From: Earliella scabrosa
Lineage: Eukaryota; Basidiomycota; Agaricomycetes; Polyporales; Polyporaceae
Direction of reading: 5' to 3'
NCBI GenBank assembly: GCA_022605405.1
Contig: JABYQQ010000015.1
Coordinates: 1-64,000, forward strand
Length of the DNA stretch: 64,000 bases
A program made the translations under genes and the position numbers. The notes beneath the pieces are model-generated. The model made no database searches. It had not been told where the DNA came from and saw nothing but the letters and a program-made list of their open reading frames with translations. Each line of letters starts with the position of its first letter. The first letter of the stretch is position 1. Of the stretch, positions 33,389 through 45,890 are shown in pieces.

Positions 33389-36300
33389 TCAAAACCCGCC
33401 GACGCGCTTCTTCGCAGGCTTCTTCTTAGCGACAGCAGGACGTCCCCCATGGGGTCCTGGGAGCACCTGAGTAGCGACCGGTTCCTGCGAAGAGGACGGC
33501 GCTGTCCAGGCGTCTGCCCGCTGTCCGGGCACACTCTGCGATTGGGGGACAAAGGCGTCCTGCGAGCGTGCGGCCACCAGCGGCTTGCGACGAACGGGCT
33601 GGCTGCTAGCCGCGATAACGGGAGGCGCCTGTATGGAAGAAGCGATAGTGGGAGGACGGTGGGTGGGCGCCGGGGGAGGAGGCATCGTTCGGTCTGGGGA
33701 TGCTCTTCGGACGGGTTCCTTCGCAGCGCGGTGACGGACCTGTACGGGGATGCCCGGAGTATCATCATACGGGTCCTCGTAGACATACTGGTTGGGATCT
33801 GTCCCAAGGTCCCACTCTTGCAGCAATAGACGGACACCTAGCGGCATGTTGACCTTCGAGGAGTTGGCGTCGGCTGCTTTCGGAGGGGGATCCGCTTCGC
33901 CAGTCTGAGACCGTTTGTGGGTGTCCGCCTTGCGTATCGGTTGGAGGAATCCGAACTGTACCGGTGAAGGCTCAATTTCTGCTAAGGACATGGCCTGGGT
34001 GGAGAGGGAGATGCTGAGCATGTCTTCGTCGAAAGTCGCAGTCGCTTCCTTCCCCGGACGATGCGCGGAGAAGATATCCGTGGCTAACGAGAGATCCAGC
34101 GCTAGTTGAGACCGAGCCTCCGTCTCTCTACGGAAAGAGTCCGCGGTCCGGTCGGAACCGTCAGCAAGGTCGTAGCGAGCGAGGTTGTCCAGTGTCTTCC
34201 GAGGGTCCTGCTCGAACTCCGGTACATGGCGCTGAATGAACGGAAGAATATTGAGGTGCCAGGGGGACCGTTGGATGAGTTCTTTGCGAGGGATGCGATC
34301 TTGGCCCCATACACGATATCCCGCTGCGGAGTCCAGTGCGCTTCCGGTCAACCAGTCGTTCCTAGACGAATCGAATGGCTCGGAGCCAGAGCGCATTGCA
34401 ATGTCGAACCTGCAGAGCGGAAATGATTGGGAGTGGTACAGCAAGACGATACGCGGATACCAACATTGTCATTGGATAATCGACTGGAACGTCAGCGGTT
34501 TGCCAGAACGATGGCATACGCTCCATGAGTTCGAAGACGGCATTGGATTGAGCTGAGAGACTCGTGTCCTTCCGTTCAACGAACAGACCTGTGAAGACAT
34601 GAATGATTGGCCGTTATGTTCTGGAACCATTGCAACTCACGTTCATATGCAGACCCCAAATGTTCGATGCAATGTGCCCGACCTGCAAGCGGACCCTGAT
34701 GTGTATGTGTAGCGTCGGCTTCTTCAATCAGCTGTTTAATCTCTGGCGACCATTCTCCTTGTCTGGGGGTATCCACCGATATAGAACTTTCCTGGGCAGT
34801 CATGGCAGAAATATGGTCGAAATTACGAAGCGAAACGCCTCCCAGGTGAGATAATTGGAAGACGCTGATGTGTTTGCTGCCGGTTAACGTGGGCTGTTGG
34901 AAGAAAGCGTAACCCAAGTGGGCACCGTCGGGCCTCAACGTTGGAGGTAACGCGTAAGGGGCACCGTACATATGAACAAGCTTATCGCTAGAGTCTCCAC
35001 GTGCGACGTCATAGACGGTGACGAGGGAATTGCGACACGACGTGAGGAACGTGAGGGGATCTACACGAACAGTCAGACGTGTACACGAGGCTCGTGTACA
35101 TGGTGCTCACTCCTTGTTAGGACATGCGTATGGGATCGTAGAGTGAGATCGAACTCTCGCCCATGCTTGACAGCGAAAAGTGGTTTCCGAGCGCTTCGGT
35201 CATCAATCCACAAGAGCTCCTCTGTTGAGACAAGCCTGGCCATGTGGTCTTCACCACCACTCTCGATCGACGTCAGCCTTACCCCTGGTCCGGGGACACG
35301 ATAGAGCTCATATGGAGATTTGCCGGCCTGCATTGATGGTCAGCGGAATGCGGACATCACAACGTTCGTGATCAATCCTTACACGAAGGTCCAGGACGGA
35401 TGCAGTGGTGTCGAATGTCGCGAGTATCTTCTCCCGGCCTTCACATGAAGCTATGCGGCATAGTACGCTGTCTACCGAGTTCGTTGTGTGTACACGTTCT
35501 CTAAGTTGAATATATCGATGAACGAGAAGAAAGGCAGGATAAGAAAGAATAGACCTACATAACACTCCTGCCATCGGCTACGCTACAACGAAACACGACA
35601 CCTAGATCGTTGGCGATATACCCGAGAGCACTGCTGTGCGGTGAGATGGCGACGTCCACGGCATGCTTATCATCGAGGTCCGCGCGTTGGATTGCCAGGA
35701 GAGAAGATGTCTGGAGGGAGTGGGCGGATCGCGACAGAGCAAGCTTGACCTGCATAAAATGCGTTGAACCCATGGTCCTGACCGCGAGCATGGGTCCTAT
35801 AAGGAAGCGGATTGAGTCGGCTTTATGAAGACGCAGAATCTAGGGCTTACCATTCCTGCCCTTGGCTAGGTCAGTCGTATGAGGCGAGGCAACAATCTGC
35901 CGAATGGGTGTTTCGAAAGTATGTACTGGAGAAGAAGCAGGCTTGAAGCCAATCTGTGTCTTCGAGCTGGTGGTGATGATTTGAGACATGTCTGAACCGC
36001 ATGGTGAGTGCAAAATCATTTAGCATCCACTAACCACTACGCACTAAGCTGACAATTGGTGCTCCCCATGGGAAACACCAAGTACGCAAAATTCTTCCGG
36101 GAGACCTGACAAGATGACACAGCGATTGCGTTTGCTGAGAAGACATCCTCTCTCTTCAGAGCTTGGGTAGTTTGTTCGTCCTGTGCTATCTCTCCTCGAA
36201 TGAGCTCTGCTGGGATGTCGACGTCCGGGTAGTATGTGCGAAGGAAATGTGCCTGATAAAAAGGTTATCCTAGAGGCTGACTGGTGAGAGAATAAGTTGC

Positions 36301-36666
36301 ATACGCCCTGCTCTGCGCGCTGGAGCGCTGTGATGTCATGGCCAAGCAGGGACTGCGGACGGGTTGGAGGGAAGAGTTCCACGGGACTGGTACTGTCTGC
36401 GACCAGTCGATACGCTGAAGACCGATGAATACTTCAATAAGTACAAAGCAAGCTGTCTTCGTACCGGACGCGTTTCCTGCGGCAAACGACCACTCATACC
36501 GCTTGCCTTTACGCTTCGAGTGCAGTGTTGCAGCAGCAAGAGAGCCATGGTCAATGACCGGGTAGCGCCAAGGGCTCTCTACCTTCTTGTCTTGAGCCTT
36601 TCCCTTTCCCTTCTCCGTCGGAGGGGACGTGATCCGTTCTTCGCAGTATCCGGGCCAAACATCCAT
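33389..36666 (-). CDS. RRN6-like RNA polymerase I initiation factor
   Basis: Large multi-exon protein, probably the beta-propeller subunit of the Pol I core factor that sits on the rDNA promoter. The N-terminus (MDVWPGYCEER...) is followed by WD-like blocks: NFAYLVFPMGSTN, HAVDVAISPHSSALGYIANDLGVVFRCS, SVDSVLCRIASCEGREKILATFD, EELLWIDDRSARKPLFAVKHGREFD and SKHISVFQLSHLGG. The long last exon (about 350 residues) is helical then disordered, Pro/Ser/Gln rich, and ends KKKPAKKRVGGF. A basic tail ending RVGGF is what I recall for fungal RRN6-like proteins. The assignment rests on this layout and is not certain; another WD protein is the alternative. Divergent from mitochondrial uL3 by 165 bp. Confidence 0.55.
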
Positions 36667-36831
36667 TCCATTGGACTAGAGACTGTCAGAAAGAGCAAGC
36701 CCGGGCAGGTGTTGGACGTTGAGGAGGGAGAGAGCAAGGCGGGTGTCCGAGGTCCGAGACGCGAGCGCGTCTCAACATCCGTTCTCGACCTCGCGTGCAT
36801 CCCACACCACTTCCACCACTTCGTCTGCACC

Positions 36832-37998
36832 ATGCTCGTGCTCTGGTCCTTGGGGACTCGTTCTACTCTTCCTCGATGTAGACTCTTTGCTTCGTCCGCC
36901 GTTAGCAATGCGACGGCTGCGGCTGAGTCTTCGACCGCCTCGGCCAGTAAATGGACACCAAACTCCGTTCGGACTGGCCTAATTGCGCGGAAACGGGGCA
37001 TGACAGTGATGTGGGACAACCAAGGTGTGCGGTTTCCTGTGACGGTTCTCCAGGTATGTCCCAACTCTTGGACAATCGAAAACAATGCCAATCGTTTGCT
37101 GGCTGCAGCTAGAGAACTGTCAAGTCACGGCGAACATACGCACCGTCCGGGAGGACCAGTCCGAGTACCACGCGGTGCAGGTCGCAGCTTCGGACAAGCG
37201 GGAGAAGAACACGTCCAAGCAAATGCTTGGTCACTTCAACAAAGCTGGAGTGCCACCAAAGCGCATCGTCAAGGAGTTCCCTGTAACGCCTGACGCACAT
37301 GTGCCGGTCGGTGAGTGAACTTCTGCTACCTCTTCTGGGAACGTTTCAACCAACGATAATGCAAGGAACTACTCTTTCCGCGATACACTTTGTGCCCGGT
37401 CAGTTCGTAGATGTCATTGCGAAGTCGTACGTAGACTATATGTGGTAGCCACGCGCTCTGGACTCACATTAGCTCCTCAGGATCGGGAAGGGTTTCCAAG
37501 GTACCATGAAGAGGTGGAATTTCAAGGGTCTGCGGGCAAGCCACGGTGTGTCTATCTCCCATCGGGCAGCAGGTGCCATTGGTGCCCATCAAGTAAGTCG
37601 CCCCTCCGTTGTCTGCTGCGCCTGTCTAACGTACGCACGTCATATAGGATCCCGGCCGTGTTTGGCCCGGTAAGAAGATGGCTGGCAGACTTGGCGGCGA
37701 GCGCATCACGACGCAAAACCTTGCTGTCGTGCGTGTTGACTCCGACCTTGACCTCATCTTCGTCCGTGGCTCCGTCCCTGGTGTCGATGACGCACAGGTC
37801 ATGATTCGTGACGCGAAGAAGAAAATGACCCAGCTAGCTCAACATAACAATGCGAAGGGCAACTTTGAGAAGATTCTCCCGAAAGGTCTTGTCGACCTTC
37901 CGTTCCCCGCTGGCACGAAGGAATTGGCGAAGGCCCTTCCCCCAGTGATTGTTGCACCTTCCGCTCGTGTTAGCGACCCATTCGTACCTAGGGAGTAG
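36832..37998 (+). CDS. MRPL9: Mitochondrial large ribosomal subunit protein uL3m
   Basis: Structural protein near the peptidyl transferase centre of the mitochondrial ribosome. Exons 36832-37053, 37109-37310, 37366-37426, 37481-37592 and 37648-37998 give 315 aa. The N-terminus is a Ser/Ala/Arg-rich presequence ([20 protein letters not shown]). The uL3 fold follows: [82 protein letters not shown] and [21 protein letters not shown]. All diagnostic uL3 blocks are present and the length is normal. Confidence 0.92.
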
Positions 37999-38542
37999 AT
38001 GATAGATGCCCGCTTTATAATATGGCCCCCTCACTTCGCTCACTTGAAACATTCCAGTGTTGCCAGACTGTCGTCAGTCGGTGAGTCCGCTGTCTTCGGA
38101 GGCGCTGTCATAGTCAGCGCCACGTTGACCTCCCAACAGTCAAACTAGTATGTCCGAGTCTCTTCAATGTACATCTGCTTGCCACCATGTAGCTCAAGAC
38201 TGCAGGTTGTGGAGATTGTACGACATTGACAGACATGCGGCACCGGTGCTGCCAGTGAAGTAGCACCGAGGTACGTTCCTATTGCTCGCCACGACGCACA
38301 CTTGACATCCTCGTCTGTTATCGTACAGGTCTGGGCGACAGCAGATGTACCGCTTGCCGTCTCGCCGTATGTCCAAGTACATGAGCGAAGCGCTATGACA
38401 CCCGCTATAAAACTTCTTGCGTGTGCGAATGGATTCATCAGGCCAGGTGCTCTCCTCCTTCCATTGCAGCTTTCCTTCTCCTTCATTTCATTCCAAGCTT
38501 CCTGTTCTAGACTCTTCGTACAATTGTCACTTCCGTTTCAGC

Positions 38543-40040
38543 ATGCGACCTTCAATCTTTCTCAGTATCTTCGCTTTGTTCATCTCGGCCAATGGTCTTC
38601 CGCTGCCCAGGCATGTTGTCCCACTTACGTTGCATGAAGAGTCTACTGATGCTTGCATTCCGCTAGTTCGTCGGTCTCCGATCCGGCCCTGAGTCAGGAC
38701 ACTGGCGCTCCGTCCACCCAGGTTCCATCTGCGGCGGATGCAACTGATGTACCATCCTCGACGGAGTCGTCCCTCCCTATTGTCACAGCGTCGTCTTCTG
38801 TGGCGATCGACTCTCCTCTCCAGACGGATATATCCGTCGCCATTAGCAGCGCAATCGAGTCCTCTGTTATCGCATCTGCGACCGACTCGTCCCTCCCGGA
38901 TGCAACGGACACGGCCACCGATCCATCGGTGACGGACCCTTCCACGCTTCCTAGCGGAACCGACCAACCCGAAACCAACCCCTCTGCCCTCCCTACCGCG
39001 ACAGATGTGCTGGAAACGGATGCCTCGGCCCTACCCATCCCGACAGACGCGTCTGCAAGTGACTCCATTGACACAGAACTGCCGACCTCTACTGAAAACG
39101 TTGCCCCCACGCCGTCAAGCACGGGAATCTCCTTCGACATACCTGAAGTCCCCTCTGCGTGCCTGGCATTACCTTCCATAGGCATCCCGATCCCGTCCAC
39201 TTCCGTGCTCACCTCAAGCATACCGTCAATCACGGATTCCAGCACGCTTCCCACAGACTCCTTGTCACTGCCATCCGAGTCATCCAGTGTGTCCGTAGAC
39301 TCCAGCACGGCCGTCAACGCGACCGCGACCGAGACTGCCGTCGACTCCAGTGCAGTCGCTAACGCCACGGTGACCTCAACCGTCTCCGAATCGACAGCAC
39401 CGGCCCTTCCCACGGATGGTGCAGCGAATGTGACGCTTACAAGGCGCATCGCACAAGAGGATCTGCCTGACGTAGCTCAGTCATGGCAAGATCTTTGCGT
39501 ACGTCGGCTGCTGCGTTCTATTGTGGTGTCATGTTCTGACTATCCCTCTCCCTCTCCAGCTCGTCAGCGGCGGCGACATCATCACGAACGACCCTTGCGT
39601 CCAGCTCGCCGGCATAGATGGCATTAACGCCCTCCTCGCCGACGCCGACCCGTGCGCTCAGCAGGACAACGCGGACGCGATGATCGACTTCGCCAAGTCG
39701 CCTGGGGTGACGAACGCCGATGCGCTCATCGCGAACGCCATTGCGTATCGCCAACACGCGCGCAACGCATACAATATCAACGGCGTGGTTCCCGCCACAC
39801 CCTACCTACTGCACCCGTCCGCCACGCAACTCGGAATTGGAGGGGCTTGTGAACGCGCAGCTAGAGGGTGTCAACCCGGGAATCTATGGGAATATAAATC
39901 TGGGGCTTTTTGCATTTGGAGCTGGTGAGTTTCATTGTTACAACGTCTTGGTGATCTTCGCGAGGTATTCACGGTGCTTTGCAGAGGGTACATGCCCCTT
40001 CGGGCAGACACCGGACGTGTCTACCTGCGGTTGCGTCTGA
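38543..40040 (+). pseudogene. Secreted mucin-like protein (macrophage-activating-glycoprotein type) with frameshift
   Basis: The model starts with a signal peptide (MRPSIFLSIFALFISANG) and an 83-nt intron (38615-38697). A Thr/Ser/Pro-rich region of roughly 250 residues follows (STESSLPIVTASSSV, TATDPSVTDPSTLPSG), likely heavily O-glycosylated. The conserved C-terminal domain reads SWQDLCLVSGGDIITNDPC, GINALLADADPCAQQDNADAM, FAKSPGVTNADALIANAIAYRQHARNA, then CTRPPRNSELEGLVNAQLEGV and CPFGQTPDVSTCGC. Between TPY and CTRPPRN the frame shifts by four bases at a CTACCTAC duplication (39802-39809). Removing one copy in reading restores the family sequence. So the allele is broken, or the assembly has an error there. 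The domain is the one annotated in basidiomycetes as macrophage-activating glycoprotein; its biological role is unknown. Confidence 0.7.
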
Positions 40041-40641
40041 ATGAGCTGCCTGTAACGCTGAGCCTGCGTGCTGTCCATTTACATTACTTCTAGTCGTACA
40101 ATAATGCTGTTAATGTGGAAGTATCCCTGTCGTGAGCAACCTGTTCAACACGCCTGCATGCCAGCTGCCACTCTCGATAGGTGCGCTGCACTTGCTCCAG
40201 ACATTGATGATCTCCAACTCTATTTGACTCCATTCATAGTCCCGCCGCAGCTACCCACAGAGCTCTACTTCCAGTTCCGCATATAAGCGAGCACTGGAAC
40301 CTCTGCCGGATTGTCGTCCGAGTCGCCGCCGTCTCTTAATACACGAAACGCTACAAGTCGGTTGATTGCAATGAGGGCCGCATATGGACACATTACGACC
40401 GGGAGCAGCCTGCAGAGTGGACTTTTGAGGAGTCCCGGTTGACTAGAATCATAACCACACCCACTGTAACTTATTTGCAATTACCTTATTTGGGGGACAG
40501 TGCATAGGCGCTTCCTGGCGGTGCCTCGACTGGCAGCCTCCTCCATGACGGCAGTGGCTCCGCCCGCCAACACTTTCCTCTAACTTATTCCCTACTCTTA
40601 TGTTCTGAGCTCCCAACAATCCAGCCAACTGCCTAGCCAAC

Positions 40642-42183
40642 ATGGCTTCTGACTCTGCAGCCCGTCCTCTCGTCCAGATTGCCTCGTATAATACCAACCT
40701 GCAGGCTGAGCGTGGCCTTCCCCAGGATCTAGTTGACTGGCTCTCGCCGACCCTCCAGGTATCGACGTTCCTCGCGCGAGAGCGAAGAGCTCCAGACATT
40801 GTTGCGGTGGGGTTTCAGGAACTACTGCCTCTTCATCTTGGGTGTAAGTGCCGTGCACGCGACGGAATACCATGAGCTAGCTCACACCGGCGGCTCTCAG
40901 TGTCTGGCCTCTCCAAGCATGTCATCGAGAGCCGGAACGCGCTCATCCTCTCGCAAATAGAGGAGCACGCGCCGAACAAGGAGCGATACACCCTCATAGC
41001 CAAGATTGTCAATGTCGGCGTCGCGCTCCTCGTGTACGGTCGGGATGACGGAATAGGGCGCAAGGCGTGCGATGTGCAGACTCAGTGGACGGGATGCGGG
41101 CCTGCGTACATGGGGAACAAGGGTGCGGTCAGCGTACGCTTCCGTGTGCCGGACGAAGACGGTGGCGTCGGGGAGGTGTACACGTACGTGCGCGCGATTC
41201 TCATATGTGGTCGTGTGCTCACGCTCGTACATATCTGCGCGACCGTACCAGCTTCGTGTGCGCGCACCTCACCGCACACGCGCATAAGAATGCGTGCCGC
41301 GTACAAGACTATCACACTATCGTGGGCAACCTGCTCTTTCCCCCACTGCCGGGATCTCAGTCCAAGGCCCCGACGACCATGTTCTCTACCTCCCATCTGT
41401 TCTTCTTCGGCGACCTCAACTTCCGCCTCTCGTTGCCACCCACACATGCGCTTGCAGCTCCAGACCAGCTCTCGGCCCTTGTACACACCTTGTCCACGGA
41501 CGAAGGACGGTCCTCATTGAAGGAGTTCGACCAGCTCGTGACGGAACGAGATCTCAAGGGCACCATCTTCCACTCCTTCCGCGAAGGCGAGTTTTGGCGC
41601 TTCAAGTGCAGTTACAAGTACAAGCTAGGAGAGGTGGACCTGTACGAGTGCGTATACCCTCCTTTCACATTTCGCCTGCAGCAGTCCTGACTGTACAATT
41701 ACACAGCTCTAAGCGCATGCCCGCATGGACGGACCGCGTCATGTACGCGACACATTCCGACTCGCCGGATACGCCGCAGGCCTCCAACATCACCAACGTC
41801 TTGTACACCGCAATACCTTCGTACACCACCTCAGATCACGTATGTCTCCTCAACTCATGTCGAAAGACCCTACTCAGCGTGTACCTTTACAGAAACCAGT
41901 TGTCTCGGTGCTACTCCTTCCCCCACCAGCCCGCGCGACCACGTCTGTACCTACGATTCGTCTACCGGAAGGCTACCAGCCTACGCCTGACCCTTGGTCA
42001 ACGGTGAAGCGATACACAGGGCGCACCCTCGACCGTCTCATCGGCTACACCTGGTGGCTGCTCACTATGCTCGGCGCAGGCTCCGCGATCTTTGGGCTAG
42101 GCAACCTCTTCCTCAGCCTTGGAATGTGGCGTTGGTGGAGTGCGCGCCCGGTGGGCCCTGAGCAGGAAGTGTTGCTGCCATGA
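40642..42183 (+). CDS. Tail-anchored inositol polyphosphate 5-phosphatase (INP54-like)
   Basis: Removes the 5-phosphate from PI(4,5)P2-type lipids. The catalytic fold runs VQIASYNTNLQ, VAVGFQELLPL, CGPAYMGNKGAVSVRF, FVCAHLTAH, FFGDLNFRLSLP, MPAWTDRVMY and SDHKPVVSVLLL; these include the metal-binding Glu (FQE), the GDLNFR motif and the SDHKPV signature. Residues near the C-terminus form a hydrophobic segment (GYTWWLLTMLGAGSAIFGLGNLFLSLGMW) followed by a short polar end. That indicates a tail anchor, as in yeast Inp54 of the ER. At least four introns; donor sites interrupt LHLG and VYT. No SAC, SH2 or proline-rich extension is present. Its 3' end faces an MFS gene. Confidence 0.85.
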
Positions 42184-42551
42184 GAGGACACCGCTAGCTT
42201 CGGACCTACATCCCTCAGCATGTTTTACTGTGAACCTTGCCTTTTTCCATGTTACCATCTCTTCTCGATACCGTACAATATACGACACCCATCCAGCTGT
42301 TGTATTCTTTGGTATATTGCGAATGCGGTTACTGTACGATGTAGTTATCGACCCAAGATCATCTAGGATTACACATGGAGTCACTAGTGAGACCTGCAGG
42401 AGCTACGAGAATCACAGCGGGCAAGATCGTCGAACATACTATACGGGTCGGGTCCACAAGAATAGTGATGGAGAATCCGCGTGTGTGCTGCCAACCTGGG
42501 ATACATGACAGGAGATGGGACAAATCAACTTGGTGCAAACGGCCCCGACGT

Positions 42552-45136
42552 TCAGGGCTTTACGACCTTCCTGCCCCGATCCTCCTCGTCGACGACGATG
42601 AGAGGCTCTGGCGCGTCAACGAGCGTGTCCTCACGCTCGATGCGGGGCACCACCTGTTCCTCGACATCGGTGTCCTCGGGACGCCCAACGTCGTCCTTCG
42701 GGAGCCGGACAAACATGACCAGGACAAAGGCGATAAACACCGCGCCGCATGCCATGACGAAGATCGTCTTCGGGAACGTCCCGACCGTGCGCGCGTACGT
42801 CAGCCCATACAAGAACGGGCCAAACACCTGCGAGCTGGTGTCCCACGGCGTGGCAATCTCAGCGGGGATCCCAACGAGCACTAGCACTGTTAAGGTGCAC
42901 GCACCTCATGGCCTGCACGACGCTCATCGCGCCAAAGAGCCTCCCAGAGTCCTTCCCGCCGCGCCGGTTGTAGAGCGTGAGCGCGACGGACTGCATCGCG
43001 GGCCCGAAGCCCATGCCGAGCGCGCCGAACGCGGTCGTGATCGCGAACATGAGCCCGGTCGTGCTGCAGACCATGACGAAGTAGACGACGACGTCGATCG
43101 CGAGCGACACGCGCGCGAGCTTCAGGTCGAACTTGGGAGAGTGCGGCATGTGGCGGCTGGAGGAAGGCGACCGAGATGTGCGCGGGGGCGGGGGAGACGG
43201 CTCTGTTGGGCTGGTGAGCGGCTCCTCGGGCTCCGTTGGGAGCTGGATGGGGGCTTTGGCTTTGGTGAACCGGATGATGACTATAATACAGCGTCAGAAT
43301 CGTATATGAATGCAGTGGTAAGTAACGAACGCGGGAGAATCACTGTCAAAAACACGGCGCGTGCCGCGCCAAGGGAGCTGAACCAATAGCCAACCTACAT
43401 GAAGAACCCGAAGTTAGATTAGGGTATCAGACGCGGACCGTTGACTTACCTGTTCCGTATTCCACCCATATACCCCCGTCAAGAATTGGATGATGTATAT
43501 GTACAAACCCTATAGAGCATGCAGCTGAGCATCGTGTTTACGAACACCGAGGGATCGTGAAGACGTACCACAAGAGAAGACACGAACCCAAAAGTGATGG
43601 CGACGAGCAGCAGGCTCCAATCCCGCTTCTTCCCCTTGGCAGGGTTTCCACCGTTGAGGTCAACGGGCAAGAAGATGCTCAGAGGTGTCAAGAACGAGAA
43701 GAGCCTCTTGATGAATACGAGGACGCCCCCGTGCGCATGCGCGGTGCGGTACTCTTCCTCGTCTGCCTTGTGACGTGCTCGAGCCTCAAGCATTTCAGCC
43801 CGGGAGAGGGATTCCGGGATGACGAACCACACGAAGATCGCGTAGAGCGCGTGGATGATTGCGGATATGTAGAAGACGAGGATGAAATGGCCTGTGAGGC
43901 GGATCACTAGGCCACCGAGTGCGGGACCTATTCCCACCCCAATCATCATGAGGCCGAGCTGTAATGAGAACAATCCGGAACTAGGTCCACAATGAGACAA
44001 AGGCTAGACGGTGGATTGACATTGACGTACCGAAGTGCGGGAGGGGTGCAGTCAGCGATGTAAGCATGCATTGCCGCGCCGATGAGTGCTTGGCCTGTGC
44101 GATGAGAGGGTTTAGCTACGAATCAGCTTGACGGTGTATATGCGCTTACCGCCGAGGAAGCCTTCCACTATAGGGCCCAGGACCAGGAACCAATAGCCTC
44201 CAGGAATGTACTTGTAGAACCAGAAGACGGAGAGGAAGATCATATCCATGAACAATACACCAACGATGGAACAACTCAGGACCCGTGTACGACCATAGCG
44301 GTCAGAGAGCTGGAGACGACATAGGCGATGATTCCTGGGTAAGCGAGCGTTCATCGCAAGGAATGGCGACTTACGGAGCCCCACCAAGCAGCGGTCATGC
44401 ATGCAAGAATACCCATAGAGGTAGTCATCATGACCGACAGCTTCGCAACAGCGGCTTGCACGACAGGGTCCTGAGCACATGTCCTCTGGCTCGGTTCTAT
44501 GCATATGGTCAGGGCAGAACATATGGTGCGGGACTTCAGCTCGACTCACCGTCAAACGACGATATGACATTTCTCGCGATCAACAACAGGTCTGCACCCT
44601 GGTCATCGGGATGAACGACAGGCCTGTGCGCCTGACATGCCAGGTACGTGAAGAGTTCTATCTTCGCCGCGGCAGTGATGGTCATCGCAATGGCCGCGAA
44701 CGGTACATAGCACAGAAACCTGTCGCGTCGGGGCCGGCTTGAGCACGCGCGGCAGGGAACGAACTCGAGAAAGCACATACCACCAAGGCGACGGCCGCTT
44801 CCACCACGGGAGCTTCTGCCTCCACTCACGGTCATACTCTTCCTCCTCCTCGGCCTCTTCCAGTAGGGCATCCGTTGGCTCCGCGTCCTCGACAAGTGTT
44901 TGCTCGAGCGCATGGTGGTGATGGTGCGGGTGGACGAGTTCGTGGACAAGCTCAACGTCTTCCTCGTTTATCGGCGCGCTCGGGATGATAAAGTCCTCCG
45001 GGCCATGGTTCATGGATGTGACCGAGTTGTTCGTCGTATGTCGCAGGGTGCGCGGGCGCGAGCCCGGGCGTGAACGCGAACGGGCATCGGTGTGGAGAAG
45101 GGGGACAGAGACGTCTCGCGACGATGAGCGCGACAT
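42552..45136 (-). CDS. MFS transporter, copy 1 of a tandem pair
   Basis: Twelve-helix major facilitator. A long hydrophilic N-terminus (SRSSSRDVSVPLL, HHHHHALEQ, EEAEEEEEYDREW) precedes FLCYVPFAAIAMTITAAAKIELFTY. Motif A is AAWWGSLSDRYGRTRVL between helices 2 and 3. Then FWFYKYIPGGYWFLVLGPIVEG, MHAYIADCTPP, GLMMIGVGIGPALGGLVIR, a central loop of about 100 residues, and a C-half with VVYFVMVCSTTGLMFAITTAFGALGMGFGPAMQSVALTLY. The C-terminus is acidic. Exons were traced through at least seven introns by frame. The substrate cannot be told from sequence. Copy 2 follows on the same strand 755 bp upstream in its own orientation, with the same motif A and domain order. Confidence 0.82.
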
Positions 45137-45890
45137 GGTCGAGCGCGTGCGCTAAATTCGGAAGCGGGTTGCCGGAAAGCCGGAGGAGACGGAGCTCGAG
45201 GGCGTGCAGCGACGGCGGCGGTCGACGCGCCGGCAAGAGACAGGGAGAGGCTGTAGGTCGGAGGATTGACTGTAGTTTGCGAGGGAACTTGAAAAGAGAG
45301 ATAGGACGCGGAGCGGAGGAGGGGGTCCGCGGCCAGGCTGGGTAATGTATGTCATCATCTCGCCCAGCTATATCCTCCCGTGCGATCGCACACATACGCC
45401 ACGCCCCTCCCTCGACTCCTTCCCCGCGCAAGCCATGCGCCCCTGCATGAGAACACCGCGTTGGCAATCTTTGGCCACATCTCTTACATCCGCAGCTCCT
45501 CCGTAAGCACAGCTACTTGATCTGACCTCTTACGGAGTTGAGTTGAGTTCAAGAGGGCGGGACTTTGAGACGCGAAGCACCGTCGTCGCGCGCGCGGCCG
45601 CGGTCGCAGCGGTCGCGGTGAGGCACACGAGGAGTACCGCTCCGTCCCCATTGGTAAGTCTTCGCTGATAATGCTCGATAGCACACGATCGACAGCAATC
45701 ATACACTCTATCCGAACGTTCGTATCCATCGGCTTACCAACTAATCTAGCTTATCGACTCGCGCGAATACTTCACCCAGACCTGGCCTGCCTGGCATGTC
45801 CGAAATCCGTTGATGGAACCCGCTCGAGATCTAAGTACTACACAGGTCAAACTGTAGGTTACATAAACCATCTGGGCACGTTCTTTAATG

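Noticed and set aside
38694..39449. 251-residue minus-strand frame opposite the mucin-like region
   Set aside because: Low-complexity antisense of a Ser/Thr-rich coding sequence; long open antisense frames are expected there.
42481..43389. 302-residue plus-strand frame
   Set aside because: Antisense of the C-terminal half of MFS copy 1; Arg/His-rich with no family resemblance.
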